Source of the DNA: an uncultured Roseburia sp.
GTDB lineage: Bacteria > Bacillota > Clostridia > Lachnospirales > Lachnospiraceae
Direction: 5' to 3'
NCBI GenBank assembly: GCA_900542495.1
Contig: UQNW01000040.1
Location: 1-19,216, forward strand
DNA: 19,216 bases
Shown here: positions 1-7,859 of the stretch, one piece after another
Layout of the letters: each line of letters starts with the position of its first letter
Position numbering within the stretch: the first letter of the stretch is position 1
Translations under genes and position numbers: made by a program
Notes under the pieces: generated by a model
Told to the model about the DNA's origin: nothing
The model's input: only the letters and a program-made list of their open reading frames with translations
The model's database searches: none

Positions 1-61
1 CTTCCATAACTGCTACACAGCTGTTTGTTGTTCCTAAGTCAATACCAATAATTTTACTCAT
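1..61 (-). CDS. dnaK: DnaK (Hsp70 chaperone), N-terminal 20 codons only
   Basis: The minus strand from 61 reads M-S-K-I-I-G-I-D-L-G-T-T-N-S-C-V-A-V-M-E, the N-terminus typical of DnaK, including the phosphate-1 loop (IDLGTTNS) of the actin-like ATPase fold. The rest lies off the left edge. DnaK is the cytosolic ATP-dependent chaperone that works with GrpE and DnaJ. A strong Shine-Dalgarno (AAAGGAGG, about 70-77) precedes the ATG and overlaps the grpE stop codon, so translation of the two genes is probably linked. It is the third gene of the hrcA operon. Identity is very secure despite the short length, because sequence and context agree. Confidence 0.95.
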   Translation of the reverse strand, partial: MSKIIGIDLGTTNSCVAVME

Positions 62-75
62 AATAATTTCCTCCT

Positions 76-738
76 TTAATTAGCTACCTTTACCATGCTG
101 TGTCTTACCACAGCGTCTCTGTACATATAACCTTTCTGAAGTTCTTCCGCTACTATATTTTCGCCAAGCTCTTCATCTTCCACATGCATGACTGCATTAT
201 GGAAATTTGGATCAAATTCCTGTCCAACTGCCTCGATTGGTTTTACACCAGCCTCCTCTAATGTTGTAAGGAATTGTTTGTAAATCTTATCCATACCAAC
301 GACAAATGCATCTTCCTTTTTGTCTTCCGGTACAGCCGCAAGTCCGCGCTCGAAATTATCGATCACCGGAAGCACTTTCTCAACAATTGTTTTTGCTCCC
401 ATATCAAACATCTGTGATTTTTCTTTCTCAGTACGTTTGCGGAAATTCTCAAATTCTGCCATCTGGCGTCTCAGACGATCGGTAAGATCTTCAATCTGTT
501 CATCTTTCTTATCTTTTTTCTTCTTGAAGAATCCCTTTTTATTGTCATCAGAATCCTCTTTGGAAGATCCTTCTGTCTCTTCCGCCGTTTCCTCTGTGTC
601 TTTCTCTTCTGTCTCAGAAGCTGTATCCTCAGTCGTTTCAGCTTCTTTTACGGAATCTTCTGTCTGATCTGCCTGGGACTCTTTTTCTAAATCCTCTAAA
701 ACCTCTTCTAATACTTCTTCTTTCTTCGCTTCCTGCAT
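76..738 (-). CDS. grpE: GrpE nucleotide exchange factor
   Basis: A 220-aa protein, slightly long for GrpE because of a highly acidic (Glu/Asp/Ser/Thr-rich) N-terminal 60 residues followed by a Lys-rich patch (KKGFFKKKKDKK). From about residue 80 comes the charged helix that forms the GrpE dimer coiled coil, then the conserved PVIDNFERGL segment. The C-terminal beta domain carries the family signature (FDPNFHNAV ... YRDAVVRHSMVKVAN). GrpE releases ADP from DnaK and acts as a thermosensor in the cytosol. It starts 15 bp after the hrcA stop with an AAAGGTGG ribosome site, and its stop overlaps the dnaK ribosome site. The acidic extension is low-complexity and likely disordered; such tails are common in Firmicutes GrpE. 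Confidence 0.96.
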   Translation of the reverse strand: MQEAKKEEVLEEVLEDLEKESQADQTEDSVKEAETTEDTASETEEKDTEETAEETEGSSKEDSDDNKKGFFKKKKDKKDEQIEDLTDRLRRQMAEFENFRKRTEKEKSQMFDMGAKTIVEKVLPVIDNFERGLAAVPEDKKEDAFVVGMDKIYKQFLTTLEEAGVKPIEAVGQEFDPNFHNAVMHVEDEELGENIVAEELQKGYMYRDAVVRHSMVKVAN

Positions 739-753
739 TTCCCAGCCACCTTT

Positions 754-1806
754 CTATACTTCTCCTTTTGGCTTATCCAAGATACCATCCAGAGATTTTT
801 TCAATGTGTTCAGATTCGCCATTACTTTCTCATAATCCATCCGCTTCGGTCCGACAATTCCTATCGTTCCCCGAACACCTTCGCCCAATTCATAAGTTGC
901 AGTCACAACACTGCAGTCCTTCATGGTCTGAATCGGGCTTTCATTTCCTATATAAACCTGAATTCCTGTATTTTCTTCATCTAACAGGTTTTCAGTTACA
1001 AGGCTTGCTAACTGCTGTTTTTCCTCAAAAGTGGAAATCAGCTCACTTGCTTTTTCCGCTGAATCCGATAACTCCGGATATTTGAAAAGATTCGTGGTAC
1101 CGCTCGTATAAATCTTAATATCCTCATCCTGACTCATTGCAGCGCCTAATGTATCAAGTACATTGCTGACGATATCGCTGTGGATTCCCGCCTGTTCTTT
1201 CAACTTTGCGATCGTTCCAAGATTAATCTCCTCGAGTGCCAGTCCGTTCAGATTAGAATTCAGTAAGAAGTTCAGCTTTAACATCGTCTCATTATCGATT
1301 GCCTCCGATACCGGAATGATCTTATTGATCACTTTATTACCTTCGGTAACAATGACTGCTAAAATCTGTTCCTCATCCACATTAGAGAGCTGAATGAACT
1401 TCACTTTGTTCCGATGATAACTCGGTGCTGATACCATTGTTGCATAGTTGGTATTGGCTGCCAGAACTTTTGCAACCTTCTGCAGTACCTGTTCCATCTT
1501 CTCGGTGTGTTCGATGACAAACTGTTTCATGTCATCCACTTCCCGGTTCTTCTCTTCCATCAGATGATCTACATAGAAGCGGTAACCTTTGTCGGAAGGA
1601 ATTCGTCCAGCCGAAGTATGTGGCTGTAAGATGTAACCTAACTCCTCAAGGTCAGCCATCTCATTTCGGATTGTCGCAGAACTCAAATTCAAATCTGTGT
1701 ACTTCGAAATTGTTCTCGATCCAACCGGTTCACCAGTTTCCAAATAGTTGCGGATGATAGCATTTAAAATTTTCGTTTTTCGTTCGTCTAATTCTAATTC
1801 TTCCAT
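754..1806 (-). CDS. hrcA: HrcA heat-inducible transcription repressor
   Basis: A 350-aa protein of the usual HrcA length. The N-terminal winged-helix region (about 1-75) contains the family's conserved stretch GEPVGSRTIS, then LSSATIRNEMADLEELG and QPHTSAGRIPSDKGYR. The middle and C-terminal parts form the HrcA dimerisation/GAF-like domain (for example FIQLSNVDEEQILAVIVTEG). HrcA represses class I heat-shock genes by binding CIRCE and depends on GroEL for activity. The perfect CIRCE at 1889-1915, about 80 bp upstream, implies autoregulation of this operon. The ATG at 1806 has an AGGAG site 7 bp upstream. It is first in the operon, as in most Firmicutes. Confidence 0.97.
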   Translation of the reverse strand: MEELELDERKTKILNAIIRNYLETGEPVGSRTISKYTDLNLSSATIRNEMADLEELGYILQPHTSAGRIPSDKGYRFYVDHLMEEKNREVDDMKQFVIEHTEKMEQVLQKVAKVLAANTNYATMVSAPSYHRNKVKFIQLSNVDEEQILAVIVTEGNKVINKIIPVSEAIDNETMLKLNFLLNSNLNGLALEEINLGTIAKLKEQAGIHSDIVSNVLDTLGAAMSQDEDIKIYTSGTTNLFKYPELSDSAEKASELISTFEEKQQLASLVTENLLDEENTGIQVYIGNESPIQTMKDCSVVTATYELGEGVRGTIGIVGPKRMDYEKVMANLNTLKKSLDGILDKPKGEV

Positions 1807-1888
1807 TCACTCGCTCCTGCTTCTGGAGATATCGTAATTGTCCAACAACACTTGTCACTGAACAATTATCTGTGTGTTTTTAGATTTG

Positions 1889-1915
1889 TTAGCACTCATT
1901 TGATTGGAGTGCTAA
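1889..1915. promoter_or_regulatory. CIRCE operator (HrcA binding site)
   Basis: A perfect copy of the canonical element, TTAGCACTC-N9-GAGTGCTAA, with both 9-bp arms matching the consensus. It lies between the predicted promoter (1929-1957) and hrcA, so HrcA bound here would block transcription initiation or clearance. In RNA it also forms a hairpin in the 5' leader. Confidence 0.97.
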
Positions 1916-1928
1916 TATCTATGTACCT

Positions 1929-1957
1929 AACATAGCACCATCCTATTTTTTTGTCAA
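1929..1957 (-). promoter_or_regulatory. Sigma-A promoter of hrcA-grpE-dnaK
   Basis: On the minus strand TTGACA (1952-1957) and TATGTT (1929-1934) are separated by exactly 17 bp. The -35 is a perfect consensus and the -10 matches 4 of 6. CIRCE begins about 14 bp downstream of the -10, overlapping or just after the expected start site, which is the normal HrcA-regulated layout. Confidence 0.88.
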
Positions 1958-1984
1958 CAGTATTTACAGGTTTTTTTCAAGTTT

Positions 1985-2028
1985 TTTGTGAAAAAATTGT
2001 GAAAGAAAGGACAGCCACGCGGCTGCCC
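1985..2028 (-). terminator. Terminator-like hairpin after the ABC exporter operon
   Basis: Arms 2009-2016 and 2021-2028 (GGGCAGCC / GGCTGTCC on the minus strand, one G-U pair, 4-nt loop) form a GC-rich stem 23 bp past the permease stop codon. A U-rich but interrupted stretch follows. It fits a rho-independent terminator protecting the heat-shock promoter from read-through. The broken U-tract lowers confidence. Confidence 0.65.
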
Positions 2029-2050
2029 CTTCAAAATATACTTTTTCCTT

Positions 2051-3373
2051 TTATTCATATCTCAATGCATCAATGACTTCCATCTTCGATGCCTTGTTTG
2101 CAGGATAGTATCCGAAGAACACTCCTGTCAGCATGGAGAAGAACAGGGAAAGTAAAATTGCGGATATTGACGGATGTACGGACATAATAATGTAGCTTGA
2201 ATATTCCGAATACATATTCTGAATCACAAATCCTGCTACTTTTCCTAATACAAATCCATTGAGCACACCAATCAGTATTCCAATAATACCTCCAAAAATA
2301 CAAAGCACGATTGCCTCAATGACAAACTGCATACGGATCGTACTTCGCTTTGCACCTAATGCCATACGCACACCAATCTCTCTGGTACGCTCTGTAATCG
2401 ACACCAGCATAATGTTCATAACACCGACACCACCTACGATCAACGAGATCAGTGCAATTCCTGACACTGCAATTGTAATGACATTAATAACGGTATTGAT
2501 CATGCCCATGTCGGATGCCATATTATAGGTAGAAACATGGAAATTTTTATTATTTGCATATTTTTCTTCAAAGAAATTCGTCACATCTGTGGTTGCCTGA
2601 TCAATATCGGAAAGTGGATTCACCATAAGGTTAAAGTTCTGATAGCCTGACTGGTCTTTCCCTTCCAATTTAAAACAGGTCTGGATTGGGATAAACATTG
2701 TCGTAGAACGATCTTTTTCCGGCACACTCGTATCCACCTGCCCGAAAAGTGCTACGTTATATTCATATACGCCTACAATTGTAAAATCATAAAGGTTTCC
2801 GTCACTTCCGGTATATGTGATCTGCTTTCCGATTGGATTTTCCTCTCCAAAATACTGTTCTGCCATCGTGTCTGCCACAAGGCAGACATTCTTTTTGCCT
2901 TTGCCATCCTGCTTCGTTAAGTTTCTTCCGGCATGCATTTTTAGCTTCATATAGTCTATATATTCCGATGTAGTTCCCTGAATCGACACATTGGCATAAG
3001 TGTTTTTGCCCTGTCTGATCTGTCCGTTTCCAAGAAATTCGGAAGCCGCAACACCGTTAAACTCATCCGGATACTTTTCCAACAGTTCATCGATCATCTC
3101 CTGTGTCACAAAGTCCGATGTTTTCATATCCGGGTATTCCCATGTCTCCCAGTCTGCATCATCTTCCGGATATCTTGCATCCACATATGCCTGAACCGTA
3201 TTGCCACCCAGTGAATTTAAGGTGGATGTCAAAGTAGTCTGAATGGAATTACCGATCGTCGTGATCGTGATGACTGCACTGATACCAATGATGATTCCTA
3301 ACATGGTCAGAATCGAACGCATTTTATTGCTGAAAATGCTGGTGACAGCCTCTTTTATATTTTCCAAAAACAT
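2051..3373 (-). CDS. MacB/YknZ-type ABC exporter permease (FtsX-like)
   Basis: A 440-aa protein with an N-terminal membrane segment (about 19-40, MRSILTMLGIIIGISAV), a large extracytoplasmic MacB periplasmic-core-like domain (about 45-280), then three C-terminal membrane helices of the FtsX fold. These include the conserved VGGVGVMNIMLVSITERTRE stretch before the coupling region. It ends with the family's typical PANKASKMEVIDALRYE tail. The ATPase is a separate gene, so this is the YknZ/FtsX half-type rather than fused MacB. The start overlaps the ATPase stop by one base (TGATG), a translational coupling signal. It probably works with the two upstream genes to expel a peptide, drug or lipid-like substrate at the cell envelope. 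The substrate cannot be told from sequence. Confidence 0.93.
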   Translation of the reverse strand: MFLENIKEAVTSIFSNKMRSILTMLGIIIGISAVITITTIGNSIQTTLTSTLNSLGGNTVQAYVDARYPEDDADWETWEYPDMKTSDFVTQEMIDELLEKYPDEFNGVAASEFLGNGQIRQGKNTYANVSIQGTTSEYIDYMKLKMHAGRNLTKQDGKGKKNVCLVADTMAEQYFGEENPIGKQITYTGSDGNLYDFTIVGVYEYNVALFGQVDTSVPEKDRSTTMFIPIQTCFKLEGKDQSGYQNFNLMVNPLSDIDQATTDVTNFFEEKYANNKNFHVSTYNMASDMGMINTVINVITIAVSGIALISLIVGGVGVMNIMLVSITERTREIGVRMALGAKRSTIRMQFVIEAIVLCIFGGIIGILIGVLNGFVLGKVAGFVIQNMYSEYSSYIIMSVHPSISAILLSLFFSMLTGVFFGYYPANKASKMEVIDALRYE

Positions 3374-4071
3374 CAGCCTTCACCTCCATTGTCCGACACA
3401 ATATTACCGTCTAATATAGTAACGATCCGTTTTGTTTCCGCCGCAAGTTCCTGTGAGTGTGTAATCAGCACAATCGTTTTACCCTGTTCCTCATGCAGCT
3501 TGTGAAAAAGATCCATGACCATATGTCCGGTCTTAGAATCCAATGCGCCAGTCGGCTCATCTGCTAAAATGATCGCCGGATCGTTGATCATTGCCCTGGC
3601 GATCGCCACACGCTGTTTCTGACCACCGGAAAGTTCGTTTGGCTTATGGAAAGCACGTTCTTCCATGCCAACCATTTTTAACATTTCCATGGCGCGCTCT
3701 TTTTGATTTTTTTCTTTTTCGGTACTATATAAAAGTGGAACCATAACATTTTTCAATGCATTTGCTTTTGGGAGAAGATTGAAGTTCTGGAAAACAAAAC
3801 CAATCCTTTTATTCCGGATCGCGCTTCGCATGGCATCATCCATTTTATTTACATCTTTTCCCTCAAGAAAGTATGTTCCTTCCGTCTGGCGGTCAAGGAC
3901 ACCGATAATGTTCATCAGCGTACTTTTTCCAGAACCGGATTCACCGACGATTGAGACAAATTCGCCCTGATTTACAGACAGGTTGATTCCGTTTAAAATC
4001 TGTAATTCGTTCGGCTTGCCTATGTAATAACGCTTTATAATATTCTCCATACGGATTACTGATTCACTCAC
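3373..4071 (-). CDS. ABC exporter ATPase, MacB/LolD/YknY type
   Basis: A 232-aa ATPase with all nucleotide-binding motifs: Walker A GESGSGKST (about 43-51), Q-loop Gln95 in FVFQNFNLLP, signature LSGGQ (147-151), Walker B IILADEP (167-172) and switch His205 (LITHSQE). The sequence style (GALDSKTG, NFNLLP) is that of the MacB/LolD group, which powers mechanotransmission exporters rather than classic importers. The start used is GTG at 4071, 2 bp after the adaptor stop. An in-frame ATG at 4050 is an alternative, and neither has a strong ribosome site, so translation may be coupled. It partners with the permease at 2051-3373 and the adaptor at 4074-5570. Confidence 0.94.
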   Translation of the reverse strand: MSESVIRMENIIKRYYIGKPNELQILNGINLSVNQGEFVSIVGESGSGKSTLMNIIGVLDRQTEGTYFLEGKDVNKMDDAMRSAIRNKRIGFVFQNFNLLPKANALKNVMVPLLYSTEKEKNQKERAMEMLKMVGMEERAFHKPNELSGGQKQRVAIARAMINDPAIILADEPTGALDSKTGHMVMDLFHKLHEEQGKTIVLITHSQELAAETKRIVTILDGNIVSDNGGEG

Positions 4072-4073
4072 GA

Positions 4074-5570
4074 TTATTCTGCCTCCGTACTCATGACTGC
4101 ATTGCCGTCAGTTGTCTGCTGGTTAGAGTACATCTGATCTGGTGTGAACACCTGACCTTCTGTAACAGAAAATGTATTATCATAAATTAACTGGTCACCC
4201 TCTTTTAAGTCTCCGCCGGTTACTTCTGTATAATAATCCACTTCTTCCCCAACTTTGATGTTTTTACGGACAGCAGTTGCCGTTCCATCGTCATTCATCT
4301 GGGCTACAAGAACATAAGCATTTCCTTTTTCGTCATACTGTATCAGATCATATGGCACTGCAAGCTGTGTTCCTCTGTCTTTGATCACAATTTTGGCTTT
4401 GGCACTCATACCAACTAAAAGTTCTGTATTGTCGATTGTGATCTCCGCAGAATAACCTGTTGAAGTGTTGGTGTCGGTGCTGTTTGTGTTGGTTGACTGG
4501 TTTTTCACTCTGACAACTCGTGACACCGTACCTTTGATCTCTTCGTCACCGGTTGCATCTGTCGTAACCGTTGCCTGCATTCCTTCCTGGATTTTTAAAA
4601 TATCTGCTTCCTCTACATTCACGATCACTTTTAAGGAAGATGTATCCTCGATTGTGATCATTGTCGTACCTGCTGTATTTTTATCACCCACCGACACGTT
4701 GACGGCTGTGACAACGCCTCCGATCGGTGCGGAGAGTGTGCAGTCTGCAAGCTGTTTCTGCAACTGCTCTAACTGGTCTTTTAAGTCACTTGTCGTACTT
4801 GTCTGGTATTTCTGCATATCGACGGTATTCTGGGCAGTAGCAATGCTTCTGTCCGTGTTTTTTAACACAGCTTCATAATTGTCATTTGCGGAATCCAATG
4901 CATTTTGTGCTGTCTCCAAAGATGATTTAAAAACATCTAATTTTCCATCATACTCAGAAGTATCTTTGTGGTTGTTTTTCAGATAATAAATATAATCCTC
5001 ACACTCTGATACCTTTTTCTTATATTTATCAACATCAGCCTGTGCTTTATCGATCGTCTTCTGTGCTGCATCCAGTGCATCCTGCTGATCCTGTTTGTTC
5101 TGGTTAAGACTGTTCTGCTTCTGTGCCGCGTCGTTTGCTGCAATTGCATTTGCATTGTTGATGCTGGTCTTTAATTCTGCGATCTGTTTTTCAATATCCT
5201 TCTGATCTAATGTAACAAGCGGATCACCCTCTTTTACCAGATCACCTACCTGCACATCCACTGCAGTGATCTCTGCGGCTGCAAGAGACATCACGTTCGT
5301 CTTGCTCACTCCCGCGATCGTTCCCTTTAAGGAAACAGAATCTGACAGGTCTCTCCTCTCCACCGGTTCGATCTCAACAGTATTCACTGCTGTCTCGATC
5401 TGTGAAGTCATATTTTTAACAGCACTCCCGATCAGTACTACCACAATCGCTGCTATGATCAGAACGATCAACCATACTTTCTTCTTTTTCTTTGGTACTG
5501 TTGCTAATTCTGCCTGCTTTTCTTTTTTATGAAAGAAATGCTTTTTTTCCTTTATATTGTTGTCTTCCAT
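4074..5570 (-). CDS. MacA/YknX-type membrane-fusion adaptor of the ABC exporter
   Basis: A 498-aa protein with a Lys-rich cytosolic N-terminus (1-31), one membrane anchor (about 32-52, VWLIVLIIAAIVVVLIGSAV) and a HlyD/MacA adaptor body. It has a first lipoyl half (ITAVDVQVGDLVKEGDPLVTLD), a long alpha-helical coiled-coil hairpin rich in Gln/Asp/Lys (about 135-285), a second lipoyl half (LSAPIGGVVTAVNVSVGD), then beta-barrel and membrane-proximal domains. In Gram-positives such adaptors link the MacB-like permease to the extracellular space. It is the first gene of a three-gene operon, with an AAGGAG site upstream of the ATG. A Ser/Thr/Asn run (KNQSTNTNSTDTNTSTG) sits in the barrel region and may be a flexible loop. 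Confidence 0.92.
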   Translation of the reverse strand: MEDNNIKEKKHFFHKKEKQAELATVPKKKKKVWLIVLIIAAIVVVLIGSAVKNMTSQIETAVNTVEIEPVERRDLSDSVSLKGTIAGVSKTNVMSLAAAEITAVDVQVGDLVKEGDPLVTLDQKDIEKQIAELKTSINNANAIAANDAAQKQNSLNQNKQDQQDALDAAQKTIDKAQADVDKYKKKVSECEDYIYYLKNNHKDTSEYDGKLDVFKSSLETAQNALDSANDNYEAVLKNTDRSIATAQNTVDMQKYQTSTTSDLKDQLEQLQKQLADCTLSAPIGGVVTAVNVSVGDKNTAGTTMITIEDTSSLKVIVNVEEADILKIQEGMQATVTTDATGDEEIKGTVSRVVRVKNQSTNTNSTDTNTSTGYSAEITIDNTELLVGMSAKAKIVIKDRGTQLAVPYDLIQYDEKGNAYVLVAQMNDDGTATAVRKNIKVGEEVDYYTEVTGGDLKEGDQLIYDNTFSVTEGQVFTPDQMYSNQQTTDGNAVMSTEAE

Positions 5571-5616
5571 GCTTATATGATCTCCTTTTTTTCTTGTCTT
5601 TTTTGACCTATGGCAA

Positions 5617-5622
5617 ATTGTA
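5617..5622 (-). promoter_or_regulatory. Probable -10 of the ABC exporter operon
   Basis: The minus strand reads TGG-TACAAT, an extended -10 with 5 of 6 matches, about 45 bp upstream of the adaptor ATG. The -35 region is T-rich and poorly matched (CTTTTT at 17 bp spacing). Such a promoter could rely on the extended -10 or on an activator. Confidence 0.5.
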
Positions 5623-5674
5623 CCATATTAATTTTAGAAAAAAAGTGCTTTAAGCAAATCTTAATATTTCTTTC

Positions 5675-5693
5675 ACGTTTCTTTATGAAACGT
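5675..5693. repeat. Perfect 7-bp inverted repeat upstream of the exporter promoter
   Basis: ACGTTTC-TTTAT-GAAACGT, perfect arms with a 5-nt spacer, centred about 65 bp upstream of the -10 at 5617-5622 and 57 bp past the MFS stop codon. No U-tract follows on either strand, so it is more likely an operator than a terminator. A weaker hairpin (TAAGATT...AATCTTA, 5725-5745) lies next to the MFS stop. Confidence 0.5.
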
Positions 5694-5749
5694 ATGGTTT
5701 TTCCTAGGTTTCTAAAGATTATGCTAAGATTTGTTACTAATCTTATATA

Positions 5750-6977
5750 TTATTTTTCTTTTACACTATTTTTTTGCGATAACACAAGTCCTGCCAACAA
5801 CAAAACCGGGAAAAGAATCGCAGCCCCGATTCCCACACGCAGATTATTGGAAAATGCACTCGAAACGAATCCAACAAGTGTTGGTCCGCCGGAGCAGCCT
5901 AAGTCTCCTGCTAACGCAAGAAGTGCAAACAACACAGTTCCACCCCTCCGCAAAGACGCAGACGCTTTGCTGAACGTTCCCGGCCACATAATTCCAACCG
6001 AAAAGCCACAGATTGCACAGCCCGCCAGTTCTACCGCCGGAATTGGCACAAATGCAAGCATCAGATACGAACAAATGCAAAGCAGTGTGCTTAATTTCAT
6101 AAACCGGTCCAGATCCATTCTGTCTCCATATTTTCCATAAATCAGGCGCGATGTTCCCATCAAAATGGAAAAAGCCATCGGACCAACCAGATCTCCGATC
6201 GTTTTCGTGATTCCGAGTCCCTGCTCCGCAAAGGTCGATGCCCACTGGCTCACTGCCTGCTCCGAGGCTCCGGCACACATCATCATCACCATCAGAAGCC
6301 AGAACACTTTCTCCTTGAAAAGTTCTGTCATGGTCATGCCCTTTTCGCCTTCTTCGTGGAGACTGTAGATTGGAACTTTCGTAAACAAAATCATATTAAA
6401 AACCGGAAGCAGCACCCATAAAAGCGTCAGTATTTTCCAATGTCCTGTTCCAAACAATGCAAAAAACACAGTGGAAACCAAAACGACTCCCGTACATCCC
6501 CAACAGTAAAATGAATGTAAAAGACTCATTGCCGCTTCCTTATTATCAGTCGGACACGCCTCAATGATCGGACTGACCAGCACTTCTAAAAGTCCGCCAC
6601 CCACTGCATAAATCACAACTGAACACAAAATGACCAGAAATGGATCTGAAAAAACTCGGCAGAATCGTAAGCATTACAAGTCCTGCCGCCACACAGATAT
6701 GTGCCAGCACCACGGACACCCGGTAACCGATCTTGTCAATAAAGCCTGCGGACAACAGATCAACAAGAAGCTGGATTACAAAGTTTATCGTGATCAGCAG
6801 CGTGATCTTCGTCAGCGGGATTTGATATGTATTCTGAAATGTCACAAACAGCAATGGTACAAAGCTGTTCACAACTGCCTGCACAATATAACCGATAAAG
6901 CAGGCGCAGGTTGTCTTTTTATAATCTGGTTTCATTGTTTTTTTCTCTGTTTTATTCATTTTTATTGCTGTTTGCAT
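5750..6977 (-). pseudogene. Major facilitator superfamily transporter, frameshifted
   Basis: Two overlapping minus-strand frames together give one MFS protein of about 408 aa. The N-terminal part (6977 to about 6655) holds the first helices and MFS motif A (GFIDKIGYR, residues 78-86). The C-terminal part (about 6648 to 5750) resumes with DPFLVILCSVVIYAVGGG and continues to a last membrane helix. The join is an A6 run at 6649-6654 (T6 in the coding strand): removing one base gives ...LPSFSDPFLVI... with no other defect. The ATG at 6977 has an AGGA site 8 bp upstream and overlaps the DUF3021 gene by 26 bp, so the genes are co-transcribed. The substrate is unknown. The break could be a real mutation, slippage-based phase variation or a sequencing error. 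Confidence 0.85.
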
Positions 6978-7401
6978 TTCTTAATTCCTCAAGTTTTCTG
7001 TTCATGTCATCTGCTACCCTGCGGTCTTTCATATAAGCAGCCAGATTCATAACTGCATATACTGCAACAATGAGGATTTCCATAAACGCAACCATGTCGG
7101 GGTTTTTAAAATAAAACCACCCAAATGCCCTTCCGAATCCAAGAACTGCACAGTTCACAAAGGCAAAATAAATGATCTGGCGTACGATCATTCCTTTTTT
7201 CGATAATTCTTTTTCACCATTCACCGGATACATTAAAATCGGCAGGGAACATATCGCAGAAACGATTATGATCTGCCAGAGTATCTGTACACTGATAGTC
7301 GCTTCTAATCCCCAGAATGAGGAAATATAAATTGCTGACGCAAACAGCACACAAACCGCAATTTTTGCGAAAATATCCACAAGAATTTTTAGCTTCTCCA
7401 T
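6952..7401 (-). CDS. DUF3021 membrane protein (LytTR partner)
   Basis: A 149-aa membrane protein with four predicted helices (about 8-28, 36-56, 72-92, 103-121) and a charged C-terminal tail (KDRRVADDMNRKLEELRN). Size, four-helix layout and position directly after a LytTR gene match the DUF3021 family. In streptococcal LytTR regulatory systems (HdrRM, BrsRM) such membrane proteins restrain the cognate regulator; by analogy this one may hold the LytTR protein inactive. The ATG at 7401 is chosen (GGAGGAG site 9 bp upstream); a TTG one codon earlier is possible. It lies 15 bp after the LytTR stop and overlaps the MFS start. Confidence 0.78.
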   Translation of the reverse strand: MEKLKILVDIFAKIAVCVLFASAIYISSFWGLEATISVQILWQIIIVSAICSLPILMYPVNGEKELSKKGMIVRQIIYFAFVNCAVLGFGRAFGWFYFKNPDMVAFMEILIVAVYAVMNLAAYMKDRRVADDMNRKLEELRNANSNKNE

Positions 7402-7416
7402 CAAGGCTTTCTCCTC

Positions 7417-7854
7417 CTACAACCCTAATCGTTCTTTTAAAACCGGCACATACTGCCTTGAAATAATTACTTTCTCCTGATTCTCTAACAGTGCCTCAAA
7501 TCTGCCACCAAATGCCGGTGACAAATATCTGATTTTGTCAAGATTGATAATCATAGACTTGGAAGCTCTCATAAATGGAACGGAGCCAAGCAGTTCTTCT
7601 AACTGATACAGCTTTTCTTTCACTTCATAAACATTTTTTCTGCCGTATGCAAATACCTTGTTGTCAATTGTCTCAAAGTAATAAATATCTGCTGCCGCCA
7701 AAAGACTGATCCCATTTGTGTCGTATCCGGCAATCTTTATGTCACCATGTTTTAATTTGCTTATCAGCCGGTTCATATCATCTGTCAGCGTATGGCATTT
7801 GAATATAATCTCTTCCTCTTCCCCCAGAACCGGGTCCACTATCGTTATTTTCAA
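7417..7854 (-). CDS. LytTR-family DNA-binding transcription regulator
   Basis: A 145-aa protein without a receiver domain. The C-terminal 100 residues have the LytTR pattern: ADIYYFETIDNKVFAYGRKNVYEVKEKLYQLEELL, then FMRASKSMIINLDKIRYLSP and the final FEALLENQEKVIISRQYVPVLKERL, where the family's DNA-contacting strands lie. The N-terminal 40 residues (MKITIVDPVLGEEEEIIFK...) are those of the short stand-alone LytTR regulators paired with membrane inhibitors. The start is TTG at 7854 with a GGAG 10 bp upstream that lies in the end of the DUF1703 gene, only 5 bp away. Transcription from the upstream gene therefore seems required unless a promoter hides inside it. Likely targets are its own operon and the MFS gene. 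Confidence 0.88.
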   Translation of the reverse strand: MKITIVDPVLGEEEEIIFKCHTLTDDMNRLISKLKHGDIKIAGYDTNGISLLAAADIYYFETIDNKVFAYGRKNVYEVKEKLYQLEELLGSVPFMRASKSMIINLDKIRYLSPAFGGRFEALLENQEKVIISRQYVPVLKERLGL

Positions 7855-7859
7855 TTTTT

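Noticed and set aside
320..667. Plus-strand open frame opposite grpE (Ser-rich, 115 codons)
   Set aside because: It is the antisense shadow of the acidic GrpE tail (Glu codons read as Ser/Phe) with no ribosome site.
1625..1634. Another GTAAGATGTA match, inside hrcA
   Set aside because: A single copy within a coding region without a 21-bp partner; coincidental.
5725..5745. TAAGATT...AATCTTA hairpin as the MFS terminator
   Set aside because: The stem is short and AT-only and no T-run follows on the minus strand; not a convincing terminator.
5610..6140. Plus-strand open frame (176 codons) opposite the MFS gene end
   Set aside because: It overlaps a strongly supported MFS C-terminal half and starts inside the exporter promoter region; the composition is that of an antisense shadow.
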